Assembly (NCBI GenBank): GCA_009733775.1 | Contig: WOGZ01000160.1 | Coordinates: 1 to 64,000 of the forward strand | Direction: 5' to 3' | DNA from: Alectoria sarmentosa | Taxonomy: Eukaryota; Ascomycota; Lecanoromycetes; Lecanorales; Parmeliaceae | DNA length: 64,000 nucleotides | Shown here: piece by piece, positions 1 to 12,148 of the stretch | How the letters are laid out: every line of letters begins with the position of its first letter | How positions within the stretch are numbered: position 1 is the first letter of the stretch | The notes under the pieces: model-generated | Database searches by the model: none | The model's input: only the letters and a program-made list of their open reading frames with translations | What the model was told of the DNA's origin: nothing | Program-made: the position numbers and the translations under genes

Positions 1-140
1 GTGGGATCGATGGATGGGTGGGTGGATGGAATGGGTGGATGGATGGGTGGATGGATGTGTGGATAGGTGGATGGATGGATGGATGGAATGGGTGGATAGG
101 TGGATGGATGGATTGATTGATTGATTGGTTGATTGATTGG
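1..140. repeat. GGAT/GATT tetranucleotide satellite
   Basis: The first 110 bases are an imperfect array of GGAT and GGGT units, with the spacer GGAATGGGT recurring. It passes into a short GATT run at about 112-138. No coding frame of interest crosses it. It lies downstream of the MrpL40 gene and is cut by the window edge, so its full length is unknown. Confidence 0.9.
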
Positions 141-204
141 TATGGTGGTGTGTGTATATATGTACATCTCCCATTGCCTATGCGGTAGGACTGCTAGTAC
201 CACT

Positions 205-1798
205 TCACAATGTAGGCCCCTTCTTGCTTGGCCTGTCCTCTTCAATCATCACATCTTCCTCCTCCTCCTCCTCCTCCTCCTCCTCCTCCTCTTCCGCCTC
301 CTCGGCATCCTCCCACTCTCCATCCTCATTCTCTTCCTCCAGCACGGCCCGCTTGGCCTCTCTCTTGCCGGGAATCTCCACACCAGGCCCCCACTTCACC
401 ACGCGCTCCCCCTTCAAATTCTTCTCCACCTCCCGCCTCCTCTTCCCCGTCATCTCGATGCCCTGTTTCGCCATCACCTCCCCTATCCTCTCCAACACCT
501 CCTTCTCCAACGTCGGCTCCCCTCTCTCCTTCAGCTTCTCCCTCTCCAACTGTCTCGCCTCCTTCGCGGGCGTCATCAACATGCCTCCTGCGCTCTCGGC
601 CCACGCTTTGTATTCGGCCTTTCGCCGCGCGCGGTTGTCGAGCGCGAGTTGGTAGCCGGCATCGTGGCGGGTGCGGAAGCTGGAGTATTTGTTGCGGAGC
701 TCGTCGATTACGCCGCCGGGCATCGGGGCGCGCAGGAGGGTGGGCGTCCAGGTTGCCTCTTCTACTTCGACCCGCAGGGTGTCGCCGTCGTGCTGCTTGT
801 GATCTTTAGATTTTCGTTTTCCCGGCACCGGTATCTCGAGCCAATCTCCATAGACGTCCTTGCTGCCAGGTACAGTGCGACGTTCCAGTCTGTTTCTCAT
901 TCCTTTCCGGCCAATGCCTTTGGCGCTGAGCTCTTCTTGGATCTCGGCTTTCTTTTCGTCGGGAAGGGGAATGAGGCGTGAGATGATTTTATCTGTTCGG
1001 ATGCCGGTATCTCGGTCGACAAGTTTCACGACGAGGCGGACGGAGGAGAGGGGTATGGGGAGGGGGACCGTGCGGATGGGAGGGGAATTTTGTTCAGCGA
1101 TGAGCGGAGATCTGACGTTGACCTATAATTTGATTCGTTAGATTAGAATCCTCATCGTAGGTACATGTCAAAGAATTGGAGACGTCGTCACACCAAACCC
1201 GCGCGCCTGCAGCCAGAAGCAAAAAGCCACAACCATTGCCAGTTCAAACCTGAAGAACTTGACACCATGTGAACGTACTTACCAGATTCAGATCCTCAAT
1301 CACAACCTCCCTTTCACGCTTCCTCACACTCGTCACCGTCCCAATCTTCCCCTTATCCCTACTCTCCGGCCCCGTATCCGACACAATGGCCACCCTATCC
1401 CCCTTATAAATCAAGCTCTCCCGCCAACTCATCCCCACCCCCTTCACCTTACTCCTCTTCTTTCCAGCAGTAGTGATCCCGCCCCTTCCCCTCTCCGTCA
1501 GAACCCCTCTCCCCAACCCCTGTTTCATCCCCTGCAATTCCTCTATCGCCATGGTCCCATACTCATCATCTCCCGTGTCTCTCCTGGGCGCCAAGGGGCC
1601 AAGCATCCAATCTTCCCGGCGTGCGACGCGAGCTTCGTGGATGCGTGTGCGCAGGATTGAGGCGCGCTCTTGCAGGCTCCTCTGGTCCTCGCGGTTTATA
1701 CGGCGCTTGCGGGTTGCGGTGACGGTGGTGCTGATGGTGCGGTGAAGGCGTTGAGGATAGTGGGGAAGGAGGGTCGGTGGGCGTTTGAATGGACGCAT
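205..1798 (-). CDS. mrpL40: Mitochondrial large-subunit ribosomal protein uL24m (MrpL40)
   Basis: Structural protein of the mitochondrial 54S ribosomal subunit. Exons are 1798-1283 and 1122-205, phase 0, 477 aa. The donor is GTAAGT and the acceptor TTATAG. I start at the ATG at 1798 because the following residues (MRPFKRPPTLL..., Arg-rich, no acids) look like a mitochondrial presequence. A KOW-type segment (IYKGDRVAIVSDTG through GKIGTVTSV) sits at about residues 130-160, right before the intron, and marks the uL24 family. The C-terminal half is the charged extension of fungal MrpL40. It ends in a run of more than ten Glu encoded by a CTC/GAG triplet repeat at about 257-291, which could vary in length between strains. 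The intron position relies on frame and splice signals only. Confidence 0.85.
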
Positions 1799-2437
1799 TG
1801 TTAGTACGGAGATACTCGAAGAGTGGCGAGGGTAGAGTTGAGTCAACTCGTTGGTGGTGATGGGAGATATTTTCAGCCCTATGGGACTCTGTGAGAAGAA
1901 CAAGACTTTTTCTGCTGTGGACTCCTTCTTTCAACGGTATCTAGAATGGTCTATGATAGGATGTTTAGTGACAGATACGGTGGCTCTACAATTGAATTGG
2001 AAAAACATGTCTTGTCATTGCATGCTAAGATATCAATCCATGGGACACCTTTCCATCGCTTCAAAGGTATCCATGAACATCCATCAGCGCACATGATTTG
2101 CGCTTGAATACGCCAAAACAAGCGTGAAAGTCATCAACCACTCTTTGTGGCGGATATGGAACAGAATCGACTTCTGCAATTCCTGGTGCCAGGCCCTCTT
2201 GCCTGTAGAGGGAACGAAATCGCGCCGTAGGCCGTACAAGATGTATGATACAGACCGTGACTTGAAGCAAAACTAATAGTAATGCACATGAAATAAGATA
2301 CAAGAGAAGAAGACCTTTTGATGCACTGTAGCCGCCCAATGTACACGGGTATCCCTTTTCGTAGTCGTCGCTTGCGCCGAAATGCTGAATGTGGTTTATG
2401 GGTGTGTGGCAAGACATGAGGCAGAAGTGAATGAATA
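1799..2437. other. Intergenic, 5' of mrpL40 and 3' of the RasGEF gene
   Basis: This 640-base stretch holds the promoter side of the MrpL40 gene and the 3' side of the RasGEF gene. Short frames on both strands have no recognisable domain. I see no RNA gene or repeat. Confidence 0.6.
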
Positions 2438-5400
2438 TCATGGAGGCGTAGAGGGCCTAGTGGCAGTCTTGTCTCTGGAGTGGTGTCTGGTATGATAAGG
2501 CCAGCCCAGGCCAAAGAATTCGAACTTGTCCTTATCGAGCTTGTCTTTGGTTGACGAAAATGAAGCTTGCGATTCCATTGGCGATGATTTGCACTGTACT
2601 TGGTCTCGAGGCTCGAGTATCAGTGACCGTCTATAATGATTCTGCATGCTACTTCCATCTAACGTTCGGACTCGAACGAGCTGGTCCTGCATCCAGGTCT
2701 GCAACTCTGGTATCTCGGTAAAGCGATATGGGATCTGGAAGCGCTGAAGCTCGCTGATAATCTTGGCTGTCTTCATGTGCTTGTCAAAGTTGATAACTGA
2801 TTTGCTTTCCTCAATCCCATCACTGGGGAGTTGCCGAGTGGTCTGATTGCCAATGTCGACGAAAGTGAGGTCTGTTAGATAGATACCAACGAACGGAAGG
2901 CAAGGTGGTACATGGTTTTGAAGACGTTGTCGAAGGACCACGTAATTCTTCGATATGTCGACCACGCTCTTGAGGTGCTCCAAGGTGGCTTTTGTCTTAG
3001 AAGATACCATTTCCCACGTCCGCTTGAGACGGAGTATGGTCGATGACTCGAGTGAGCAGATGACAGCAAACAGCGAATCGTAATTGGCCAATTCCAGGAA
3101 TCTCTTTGCGATCTTGATCCATTGCTTGATTACGATAGCTCGTTTCTTGGGATCTTCCAGTTGAAGGATGTAGTCGGTGACTAGATTGGTCAGATCTGTG
3201 GACAGCCTCGACATAGCGCGCACATTGACGGCCATCGAGCCTGACTTCTTCATCCATTCTGTTGCAAGCAGCTCCTCTGGAAGGATGGAGCAGAATATTT
3301 GAGATTCCTTGATAGTGAACTGACGCGCCAACTCGAGCGGATCGAAGTCTAGAATGCTGACGCTGGCACCTCCATGCTTCCAGTTCTTCAAGGCTGCCAA
3401 CTGACTCTTAGTAATAATTGGCGCCGGTAAGGGCGTATCAGGAGACACATATAATGCTATTGAAGTGTTCGTCTTGCCAATGGACGAGATCAATCGCGGC
3501 ACGAGGGGTCCGTTTGCAGCCGTGACTTTCGAAGCCAAGGTAGCGAGTCGCTTACCAGCCGTTGGTAATACGATCTGTAGTTGCCGCTTGGCAAACGGAA
3601 TAATCAGCTCGAGCGCAGGCGTGTCGCAGTCATTGCGCCAATGCGATTCTAGCCAGCCTTTGAACACATTGTAGACCCGTAGTCGGACGGGGCCGGCGAT
3701 ATGCGGGCTCTCACCAACATATTGAAACCTATCGATAAGGGCATGCGCAAACGCGGTAGGCGTTGCGAAAAGGCGGAAAGTCAAGTAAAATGTTGAAACA
3801 AAGGTCGCATCGGGCGTGGAATCATGGGTAGTAAGACGCTCAATCAATGCGGGTAAGGTCCCACCAGAAATCTGGCCTTCTCTATTGTACACGAGTTCAT
3901 GGGCAAAGGTCGTTTCTAGAATTTTGACCTCATCCTCGTCGCCGTCTCCAAAGAGAGCGGATCGGATGCCAGTGTCATGCATATTAAGAGACGGATGCTC
4001 GAGTGGAATGACAAAAGTGGCGTCTGGCGAAGTGGCACGAGTTGAGCTTTGAGAAACAACGCTTGGTTCCGAGTCGTGAGTGCTACCGACGTAGGTACTG
4101 CTGTCGAAGCTACTCGAAACGCCAAGGCTGTCTTCTCTCCGCCCGACATTGTTGTTCTGTGTGTCCCCGACGCTTCCGTTCGACGACGGTGGCAATGATA
4201 ATTGGTCATCACAAGCCAGTAGACAACTCGTGAAAGGAGGCAGAGGCGGCAGTAATCGCTGTGCTGATGAGCGAACTACGGTTTCCGTAGGTTCAACCAG
4301 CACTGGGTTGAATCTATAGTCGAGAGACGATGTTGTAGATGACATGGCCGATGCTACAAGAAGATCCTGATGCAATAGATTGTAGGGCGGAGGTGGAGGC
4401 TCGTTCAGCGGCTCGGGCGGTACATGGCGATCATCTGTGGTAGCACCACGCTGGTCTTCAATGGCTTGAATGGGATTTTCTGCGGGGGGTGGAACACCTT
4501 CCAAGTTTAATATACCAAGCCCAAAAGGTTCGAGTTCGAAATCTCCGATCCGCTCAATGACAAATTGAGATTCTGCGACGCATTCTCCAGCAGCACACAC
4601 ACATGCAGTAGCCGCGTACACTAGGGTGTCGCTGTATTCTCCTGATCGCAAGGATTTGTATATGTCTTTTGCGGCATCAGCCAGGTCGGCGATCTTTTCG
4701 TACATGGCATCATGTGCTTCCTGCACGGCGACAGAGCGCCTCCAGTCACGTTCCCATATTTCCTCAACAAGTCTCAGCATGTCTCGACAGGAGACGACGG
4801 ACTGTTCAGTAGTAAGGCGGATTTCGGCGGATGACCTTGACTGTATGTGCATGCCAATAAAGCAGCCAAGGGATGTGAGAAAGCCATTGTGTAATGCAGT
4901 CAGCTTTTCTGATGCCAGGTTCCGCGATACTGAAAGCACAGTGCAGGAACTGCGGTGAGAAGTGGATTCTCTATGCGCCAATCCGAAGGAGTTAGAGCTC
5001 CCGGGCCTGACAAACGTTTGCGATGAGCGGCCATAACGCGATCGAACCCTTGTTTGCTCCTGCTTGGCATTTTCGCCGTTTGCTTGTGCAGTGTTTTGAT
5101 AATTCGAAGCACTTTCCTGCTTACTCCCTGATAACCTAAAATGCGCGTGGTCTGCAGGAGGTGTCGGCGGGTCTCGCATACTCTTGGCGTCATCGGTAGT
5201 GACCGAGGCATCAACGTTTTGCATGAGCTCCTCCCAGATGTCTAGAAACTTGACAGCGCGATTGACCATTTTGAAAGCTTTCGAGATCATTTCCTCCAAG
5301 TCAAGCTCGACTCCCAGGTCTCCGCCAGAGTTGGTAAGAAGGGTTTTGAGAGCTTCAGCGACCTTTACGAAAGCCGAAAGATCAGCAAGAATTGCCCTTC

Positions 5401-6061
5401 GATTTTTCCAGAGTCCAACGTGGGATTTGATCAGCCTTGATTCCCTACTGAGACAGTTGGTTCTTGTCTGCAAAAGGTATTAGCATGACATTTTCCGGAC
5501 AGAGTACGGACAGATAAGACGAACGAGCAAGCAGCGCACACCGGCAACCAGCCCGCGCACATAATCTGAATTGCGAAAGACATTCAAGCCCCCAACGCTA
5601 CTCCCTTTAATCAAGTCCCAAAAGACGGTCAACGCCTTCATGAGGTTGCGGATCGGCTCGCTGTCATAGCCTTCGCAGTAATTGGTGGGAAGCCATCCTC
5701 GGGCTCCGGATACTAGTAAAGTGCCATCTGCCCATCCATTGCTGTGGACCGAGTGTATGAGAATTACATCCCCACTGTTCAGTGGTAATGTGACCGTCGT
5801 GAGACGCTGATGATCTTCTGGCTGGTAAGGGTAGGACGCGCGCAGGTAGGTTTGAAAGTCAGTGTGTCTTTCGAAACTCATTACAGAATCATGGGGAGTC
5901 AATGGTGGAGTCATCTGGCCCATCGTCTGAGGCAGGTATACACCGTTAGTCATGGTTGACGAAGCGTTTTGCGTGCGTGATGAGGGTGTCATCACCCTTG
6001 TGGTGCCTTTGACAATCTGGAGGGGCGCGACGCAGGCGCTCAATCGAGGTAAGTTTTCCAT
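2438..6061 (-). CDS. Ras guanine nucleotide exchange factor, SH3-RasGEF_N-RasGEF (Cdc25 type)
   Basis: Activates a Ras-family GTPase by GDP release, as Cdc25 (budding yeast) and Ste6 (fission yeast) do; it presumably acts at the plasma membrane upstream of cAMP or MAPK signalling. Exons are 6061-5540 and 5467-2438, 1183 aa. The intron has the consensus branch point TGCTAATAC and acceptor TTTTGCAG; the donor GTGCGC is fixed by frame. An SH3 domain (ASYPYQP to GWLPTNYCE) lies at about residues 72-131. RasGEF_N starts near 704 (GGTLPALIERL). The catalytic RasGEF domain spans about 877-1107 (LDFDPLELARQF to IPELQTWMQDQLV). The stretch between SH3 and RasGEF_N is Ser/Pro-rich. The start is uncertain: the frame is open to 6085, but 6061 is its first ATG. 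A further 5' exon is possible. Confidence 0.85.
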
Positions 6062-9000
6062 TTTGCTTGGCTTGACAGTATTCACCGCATACCAGGTCTT
6101 TCACTGTCATAAGAAGCAACCAGAGCAGCGTCGCCAGGTGGAGAATCGACGTGGCACCGCTTTCGGAAGGCCTCAAAGATTTTGCGTCTGGAGAAGAGAA
6201 CGCGGGGTATGATTTGCGTCCCCTGTTGTGGTCCCACCATGGAGAGGGCTATGATCCAAGGTTAGCGAGTTTGGTGGCACCCGAGTTTGTTGTGGAGTAA
6301 GGAATGACAACAAGCTGGGGAATGTAGACGTTTGCATACCCTCGTGCCAAAAACCCAGTCCAATTATGCGAATCAGCCTGGCATTCTTCGCGGTTGGGTA
6401 CTTGAGGATAGAAGTACAGGCGGACGATCTATTGCTGGGGAATTGAGGCAATTGAATCGAACAAGCAAGGTACCTGCGAGTAGGACAGAGTGTCGGTGGG
6501 ACAAGCGAAGCCTCAAGCAAGGAGAACCGGGGAAAGGTCGAGGAGGTCGAGGATAGAAAGTAGGAGAAGCAACGCGCCTTGAGGGAGCGAGGTCGAGCTC
6601 GATCTTTGGTAGACTGAAATCTTGGGGCTAGTCGTGCATCATAAGGAGCCTAGAGGGCAGGGGTGACGCTGATCGAAATGACCTAGTCAGCTTCTTTTCA
6701 TGCCCCGTTTCCTGGCTTCCCGTACACTAATAAACAAAGGGCGGGAATTGCTCTAGACCATGCTTCCCTCCGTTCATGTACTCCAGACTCCACATCTAGG
6801 TTGACGAAGAGTCGGAAGACTTGGTATTCTTTATGTTTACTTCAGGAGGTCTACAGCTACGTTTCTTGCATTTCCGGAGCACTGAACAGAGGCCAGGTAA
6901 TCCTTCAAAGGTCCGTATAGGCGTTGGGAAGGTGAGGCGCGGCATTTGATTGGTAAAAAGATTTGCGAATTAAACTGGTCAATTGGTGTGATGGAAAGTG
7001 CGATGTTGCAGAGTCGAAAGGTCAACGGCAAAAGTTGCACATCTTTACCACGTTGCGTTAAGTAGGCGTAACGGGGCCGAGAACCCTAGGTTCCGGCGCT
7101 AAGTCTTAGCTGCCATAGGGGCCAGAATCCCACGGTTGGTACCCCTGCCGGGCCTCTGCCGGCTGACCATCTCCCCTTCGGCGTCGTTTTCTCTTCACGG
7201 CAAAGCCTAATACGCCTCCTTTTTTCTCTTTGGAAAATTGATGGGCCGCTATGCATTTTAACCTCTGCACGTAGCCGTGCCTGCATAGCAATAATACGCT
7301 GAGAAATCCACCTGTTCCTGTTGTTGTCAACTTGGTCGTCTTTTGACTTTTCAATGGCGAGGCGTTGCAAGTTCAATAAACCCCGTTGAAAAGGGTCTCG
7401 AGACTCTCTCGAGACTATAGTCGAGACTCCATATCGATAGTCAAAGTCTTCTACTAAGATAGGGAAGGACTGGCGGACCCTCGAAAAATAATGGTCTTGC
7501 AAATTTCCGTCTCTTTCCCCCCGTGAAGCACCAACTCAACGATCCTAGCAGATCTTCATTACCCAGGCTACCCCTGGTCCGAATCTCTACCAGAGATGCT
7601 TCTACGATCACGTACCGCCATACTGCAATGCATCTGAATGCACATTTCCAACGCAATGCAGAGCTTGACAAATATCTGTTCAAGTTGGCAACGACTGATG
7701 TAGCTCCACGATTCTTGCACCAACGTTTCGTAACCCTCACCGTTTGGAACCGCTGGAGCTGCACGTCCGTTAAGCCACTGCTCCGCTCTTCCAGACGTCG
7801 AAAGCGTGCTTCTCCTGCATACGATGGCGTGGCGTCTCATTCACCATACCACCAAAATGAAGTGCGTGGCTTGATGAACATCAAGCCCAGGTCTCCGCGC
7901 TCTGAGAATTACCCCACTGGAACTCAACAACATCTATTCACAAGACATCAAAATTTATCAACTGGCTGGTGCGAAGGGACAAGGTTGCTTTATGAGTATC
8001 GAGGACGGCTTTTTGCAGGTCTCTATGCTGATTTTCTGTCAGCCATGCATTCTTTCATTTCTCTGATGACTTGGTCAGAGCATCCATTCCTCGCTGCTGA
8101 TTGTGGCGAAACCAACGCTCCCATTCCTTCTTATTGCCTATGGTCGACTACGAGCGCAGGATGAAGTCATGGCGATCTCTTCCAGCATCCTCCAATTCAA
8201 CCTGGAAACTCTCTCGTCCCCTTCGGTAAGGGTGTGGGGGTGGGACCAGCACAGGGGCAGGAGAACAGCAATTAAGAAGGGCCAATCACTCGTATTGCGC
8301 AGAAGTCGCCTCTTTCGAACCGAAGAAACCCGAAGCGGTGATGGAGGCCGCAAGCGGATCACCGCGATTTCGAGCTGTCGACAGATGAGGAGAGTTTTCC
8401 CTGAGCTGTCAAGCTAACCAAATTGAGTAAGGTGAGTAACCATTGACTTTACCACTGACTTTATGATCGAGAGCGGATGAAAATTTTGGGCACAACAGCT
8501 GTTCCCAACAGTACGGAGGAGATTGGGTATGATCCTCGCCGTGGTACTGGGTTCTGTTCCTGCGCATCCGTGGATCTGACGTCTGCAAAAAGCCTGATGT
8601 TAAATCTATGCATGCATTTGGGTACCGTACATGACTTGAAACCAAGGCGCAGGCTATCAACCGTCAAGACTTTGCTCACTGCACAAAGAATTCCGAAAGC
8701 TATCGTGGTCGCAGCCGAACAATCTGGAGCCGAGGGTCAATTGCTCCACGACCACAGTCCACGCCTGCAGTCGCAGCTAACGATATCCGTCTCTCTCTCT
8801 GCATCGATAATTTGATGGCAAAATTGACTCATTGACGAACTCTATCCATGAATTGACCCATTGCCACTAGGCAGCTGTCAAAGACTCAAAGTAATAGAGA
8901 AAACGCCATTACCCTTTCGATCACGTCGATGCCGTCCTTTCCTCCCGTTGTTGGCCCAATCAGGACGCGACTAGCCACGGAATGGAAGCGGGTAGGACCC

Positions 9001-9313
9001 TAACGCGATTGTAGATCACTAAGCTGATTATAACGGAGTGCCGAGGTAACAGGCAAAAAGTGTTTGTATTGGCATCGTCCAGGTTCTGTGCACTCGGAGG
9101 TGAAGCGTAGAAAGCCAAGAAGTTATGCCAAACGAAGTGCAGAAACAGTTCGAGCAGAGTGCTTTGTAGACCAGAAGCCTCTGATTAGGTGCTCATACTG
9201 TTAACAACCAAGGAGGTTCTACCACTTCGACTGCAAACTTTCCTGGCAGCACGTTTGGCAAGGTGATGTCGATTTTGGAGATGTGATGGACGTCTTTAAG
9301 TTTTGTCTCGACA
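6062..9313. other. Long gene-poor interval
   Basis: Over 3.2 kb without a gene I can support. The first part is the 5' region of the RasGEF gene. The longest frame is on the plus strand at 7523-8164 (first ATG 7628). It has no domain, signal peptide or coding-like composition, and is mirrored by equally long antisense frames. No tRNA, tandem repeat or transposon ends were seen. It may hold an untranslated leader, a non-coding transcript or an old decayed gene. Confidence 0.5.
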
Positions 9314-10145
9314 TCATCTGACTCTAGTATCTAGGGCCAATCTGTCACCGATCTCCAGCTCCACCACGCCTTTCAGAATCTCTTTCAAGCCAAGTAATTC
9401 ATTCACACCTTTCGTCATGGTTTCCACCTTTGAACCATCTTGAACTCGCACGGAGGCTTGCAATATGTACGTTCCTGATGGGTCCAGTAGGCGTCCTTGG
9501 GGCAGACCGCCACTTGTCGAGTCACTTCTGACGGCAGTTGCCGGAAGAGTGACGCGATAGAGGACGAGAGAAGTCGAGTGATGGGTAAATTTATGGCCTG
9601 AGATAGTATAGGTCGAGACGTGCCTGAGGTAGTAAGCCATTAGAAGGTCTCACATGCCCAGGAAGGGAGCAACACATACGAATAGTCCAGCGCTTTCATG
9701 AACTCCATCGGATCGCCAGAAGTAACGGGAACATCCGCAACAAGTCTCGAAGTCACAGCTCTCTGCCTCGCAACCTCAGGCAAATCCCTGAATTGCAGAA
9801 CCCATTGTTCCTCATCTCTCCCCTCCTCCACCTACAGCAGTCATCAGCCCCTCCCCCGCAGACAAGTCCCCAAACCATCGGACGTCAACCTACCTCAGCA
9901 ACCAATTGCATGTAAAACAGATCCCCTAGCGCATGTGCCTGTATCTGACTCTTGTGCACATTCACATCCTGCGCGCCGCCCACTTTTAAAGATCCAACCG
10001 ATCCGGGCGGGCGATTGGGCTTGAAAACGAGGTGTTTCTCCGAGTGGATGGGGCGGGGCTGCATAGAGGAGATGCCGGAGAGGATATTGAGGAGTTGGGT
10101 AAGCCGTGACGGGGGGACGGCGCCGAATAGGAGGAGCTCGTGCAT
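9314..10145 (-). CDS. med18: Mediator complex subunit 18
   Basis: Head-module subunit of Mediator, which links activators to RNA polymerase II (Srb5 in yeast). Exons are 10145-9894, 9831-9680 and 9623-9314, phases 0 and 2, 237 aa. Donors are GTAGGT and GTATGT; acceptors are TGTAG and CCTCAG, the second with a nearby CTAAT branch point. The N-terminus MHELLLFGAVPPSR matches the start of the family, followed by the Pro/His-rich HLVFKPNRPPG strand. The last exon carries GHKFTHHSTSLVLYRVTLP and ends in the conserved ELEIGDRLALD region. Length fits fungal Med18. No single open frame covers the gene; the three exons join cleanly in frame, which supports the model. Confidence 0.85.
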
Positions 10146-10921
10146 CGTAGGCTATTCGATGGTGGGGAGTAGGTAGAAGCGAGAATTCCTGTATAAAGGT
10201 GTTCAAGGTAGAGACCGTTATTCCAGATCACATTGGTTGTATCTTCAGTCGAGGAAGGAGAGATATTGTGGCTGTTAAAAGCCTTGAGACCGCTAGATCT
10301 TGAGCCCACTGCATATCGTTCAGCAAAGAATATGGAGACAGCGTGAAGAGCTCGCTATCATGACGAGGATTGATCTCATTTCCATGGAAGAGTTGCAAAC
10401 GAGGTCTTTGCATTCCAATTCGCATCGCTCAACTCACTCGGAGCTCGCGCAGGCGTGGCCGCTTTAGCGAGTGACGTAGCTGTACGAGTAAGCTGAGTAG
10501 GGAGACCTTAAATACCGTATTTAAAGATAGTACCAATACTGTATGTAAAAACAGTCGTACGTGAAGGGAAATCTATTTTCATAACAGTACTACAGTCAGT
10601 CAGTATTTTGAGGGTACTGTACTCAAGTTTTTGAATAGGTAAATACATCATGCTTACTCTAATTTTACATTCAAATCGAATCGTGACCCATGAGACGTTT
10701 TAAAAGGCAGGGTTAATCCCTGCATCTTGAAAGTCAATCGACAAGAGAGATAGAACCCTCGAACGCGTCGATCGCGCGTCTTGCATTGCAGCAAGCAACT
10801 ACTCCAGCTCCAAGCCAAAAAGGCAGACATACGGCTCAACATCCCTTCCTTTCGGAATCTGATTTATTCGACTCTCGTGCCGCAGAGGACGCCAGTGCAT
10901 GAGTGCTGACCCACCTTCAGC
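10146..10921. other. Divergent promoter region between med18 and the Cys-rich gene
   Basis: The region sits between the starts of two divergent genes. An AT-rich segment at about 10500-10640 contains an imperfect inverted repeat (TAAATAC/GTATTTA near 10510) and several short direct repeats (CAGTC, GTACTGTA). No coding frame is convincing. Confidence 0.5.
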
Positions 10922-12148
10922 ATGTGGAACTCCACCCTACAGATGGCTTATTTCGCTCTTGGCATAGATAAGGGAGCCTTGTTAACTGACGAGGATGTTG
11001 GGGTCGCGTGTTACAAGAAAAAGTCTTTGGAAAGGGAGTTTTCGACCTTTTTAAGGGATGCTTTGGAGTTCATTGCTGAGGCTAGAAAATCTCGTTTCCT
11101 ACGTTTCCTGGCGACTATAGGAGAGCATCTGAACGAAAAGAATGTTGCGGTACTAGCAAAGAAGACATTCGCCGCGTCACCAGAGCCAGAAAATGTCGGT
11201 GAAGAGTCCGTTAGTGCAGAGTCAGTGGATCAAGGACCAGCGGGTGGTGAGTCTCCTCAGAACCTTGCCGGCGAATCGTCCGAAAGCGAGATGGAGATGG
11301 ATACTTATGGCGAGTACTACGCGACCAGCGAGAGTAGTCCATCTCAGCCCAGAAGCCCCTCTTCATCAGAAGCATCCACCTCTTCTAGTGACGGGATGAG
11401 TGCGGACTCGGATTTCAGCGAAGAGGTCGGCGGTATATTCTTTGATCAATATATCTGGCGGTGTGAGGAATGTTCCACAGCGCTCGTCGACTGGAAGTGC
11501 CCTAATGGCCATGAATTGAGGCGTTGCAAGACTTGTGGCTGGCAGCTTGAAAATGGACCCTGCCACGGGTGTCTAGGCCTGTGCGGCGCTTGCGGTGGAG
11601 AGGGGATTGACGGCCAATGTCGCAGCTGTGGGGCGAGTGAGGAAAGCGAAGATGAAGATACCATAGTTTTTAATGAGTTCGACGGGTTGTGGAGATGCAT
11701 CTATTGTCAGTGGGAAGTCGAAGCGGACAACGAGACAGATGGCAACTGCCACTGCCTGAACGACAAGCTTGAAGCTCATTTCATCGACCTATCCGATTGT
11801 CTAGACTATGAGCCGGCAGACTCCTGCAGCTCTGAGGATGACTCGACCGATTCAGACTCGAATAGCGATGATGAAGGCTTTATCGACGACGCGGAAATTC
11901 CCATGGATGGTATCGCTTCTGACGCTGCCATAGAAGCTGTCAACCTCGCGGCACTGTACCCAGCCTATGAAGTTGCAAAGATTATGAAGTCTGTGGAGAT
12001 GGCTAAAGGTGCGAAAATGGCCGAGGACAAGGAGAACGTTGAGCCGACTGCGAGTTCAGATGACATCGAAATTATTGACACCCCGACAGCCAATGGGTTC
12101 CCAAAGTTACCGAGCAACATCATTGACTGCGAGTCGATGGACATATGA
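10922..12148 (+). CDS. Cys-rich acidic protein with zinc-ribbon-like knuckles, function unknown
   Basis: A 408-aa single-exon protein starting at an ATG whose leader region is AT-rich. The N-terminal 90 residues look helical. Residues 90-170 are Ser/Glu-rich and probably disordered. A Cys-rich block at about 180-285 contains many CxxC pairs (WRCEECST, CKTCGWQ, CHGC, CGACGG, CRSCG, WRCIYCQW), suggesting several zinc sites. An acidic Ser/Asp stretch follows and ends in the signature GFIDD. I recognise this order (Cys knuckles, acidic tail, FIDD) from uncharacterised fungal proteins and think it may match a Pfam DUF, but I cannot name one with certainty. It has no catalytic motif. A nuclear protein-interaction role is only a guess. 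Confidence 0.75.
   Translation: MWNSTLQMAYFALGIDKGALLTDEDVGVACYKKKSLEREFSTFLRDALEFIAEARKSRFLRFLATIGEHLNEKNVAVLAKKTFAASPEPENVGEESVSAESVDQGPAGGESPQNLAGESSESEMEMDTYGEYYATSESSPSQPRSPSSSEASTSSSDGMSADSDFSEEVGGIFFDQYIWRCEECSTALVDWKCPNGHELRRCKTCGWQLENGPCHGCLGLCGACGGEGIDGQCRSCGASEESEDEDTIVFNEFDGLWRCIYCQWEVEADNETDGNCHCLNDKLEAHFIDLSDCLDYEPADSCSSEDDSTDSDSNSDDEGFIDDAEIPMDGIASDAAIEAVNLAALYPAYEVAKIMKSVEMAKGAKMAEDKENVEPTASSDDIEIIDTPTANGFPKLPSNIIDCESMDI

Noticed and set aside
1..140. Possible telomere or subtelomere signal in the GGAT array
   Set aside because: The unit is GGAT/GGGT, not the fungal telomere TTAGGG, so it gives no evidence of a chromosome end.
133..981. Plus-strand frames of 172-282 codons opposite MrpL40
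   Set aside because: Antisense readings of the MrpL40 gene; the poly-Ser and poly-Leu runs come from the CTC repeat.
7523..8164. 213-codon plus-strand frame in the gene-poor interval
   Set aside because: No domain, no clear start, and a similar-length antisense frame; not enough to call a gene.
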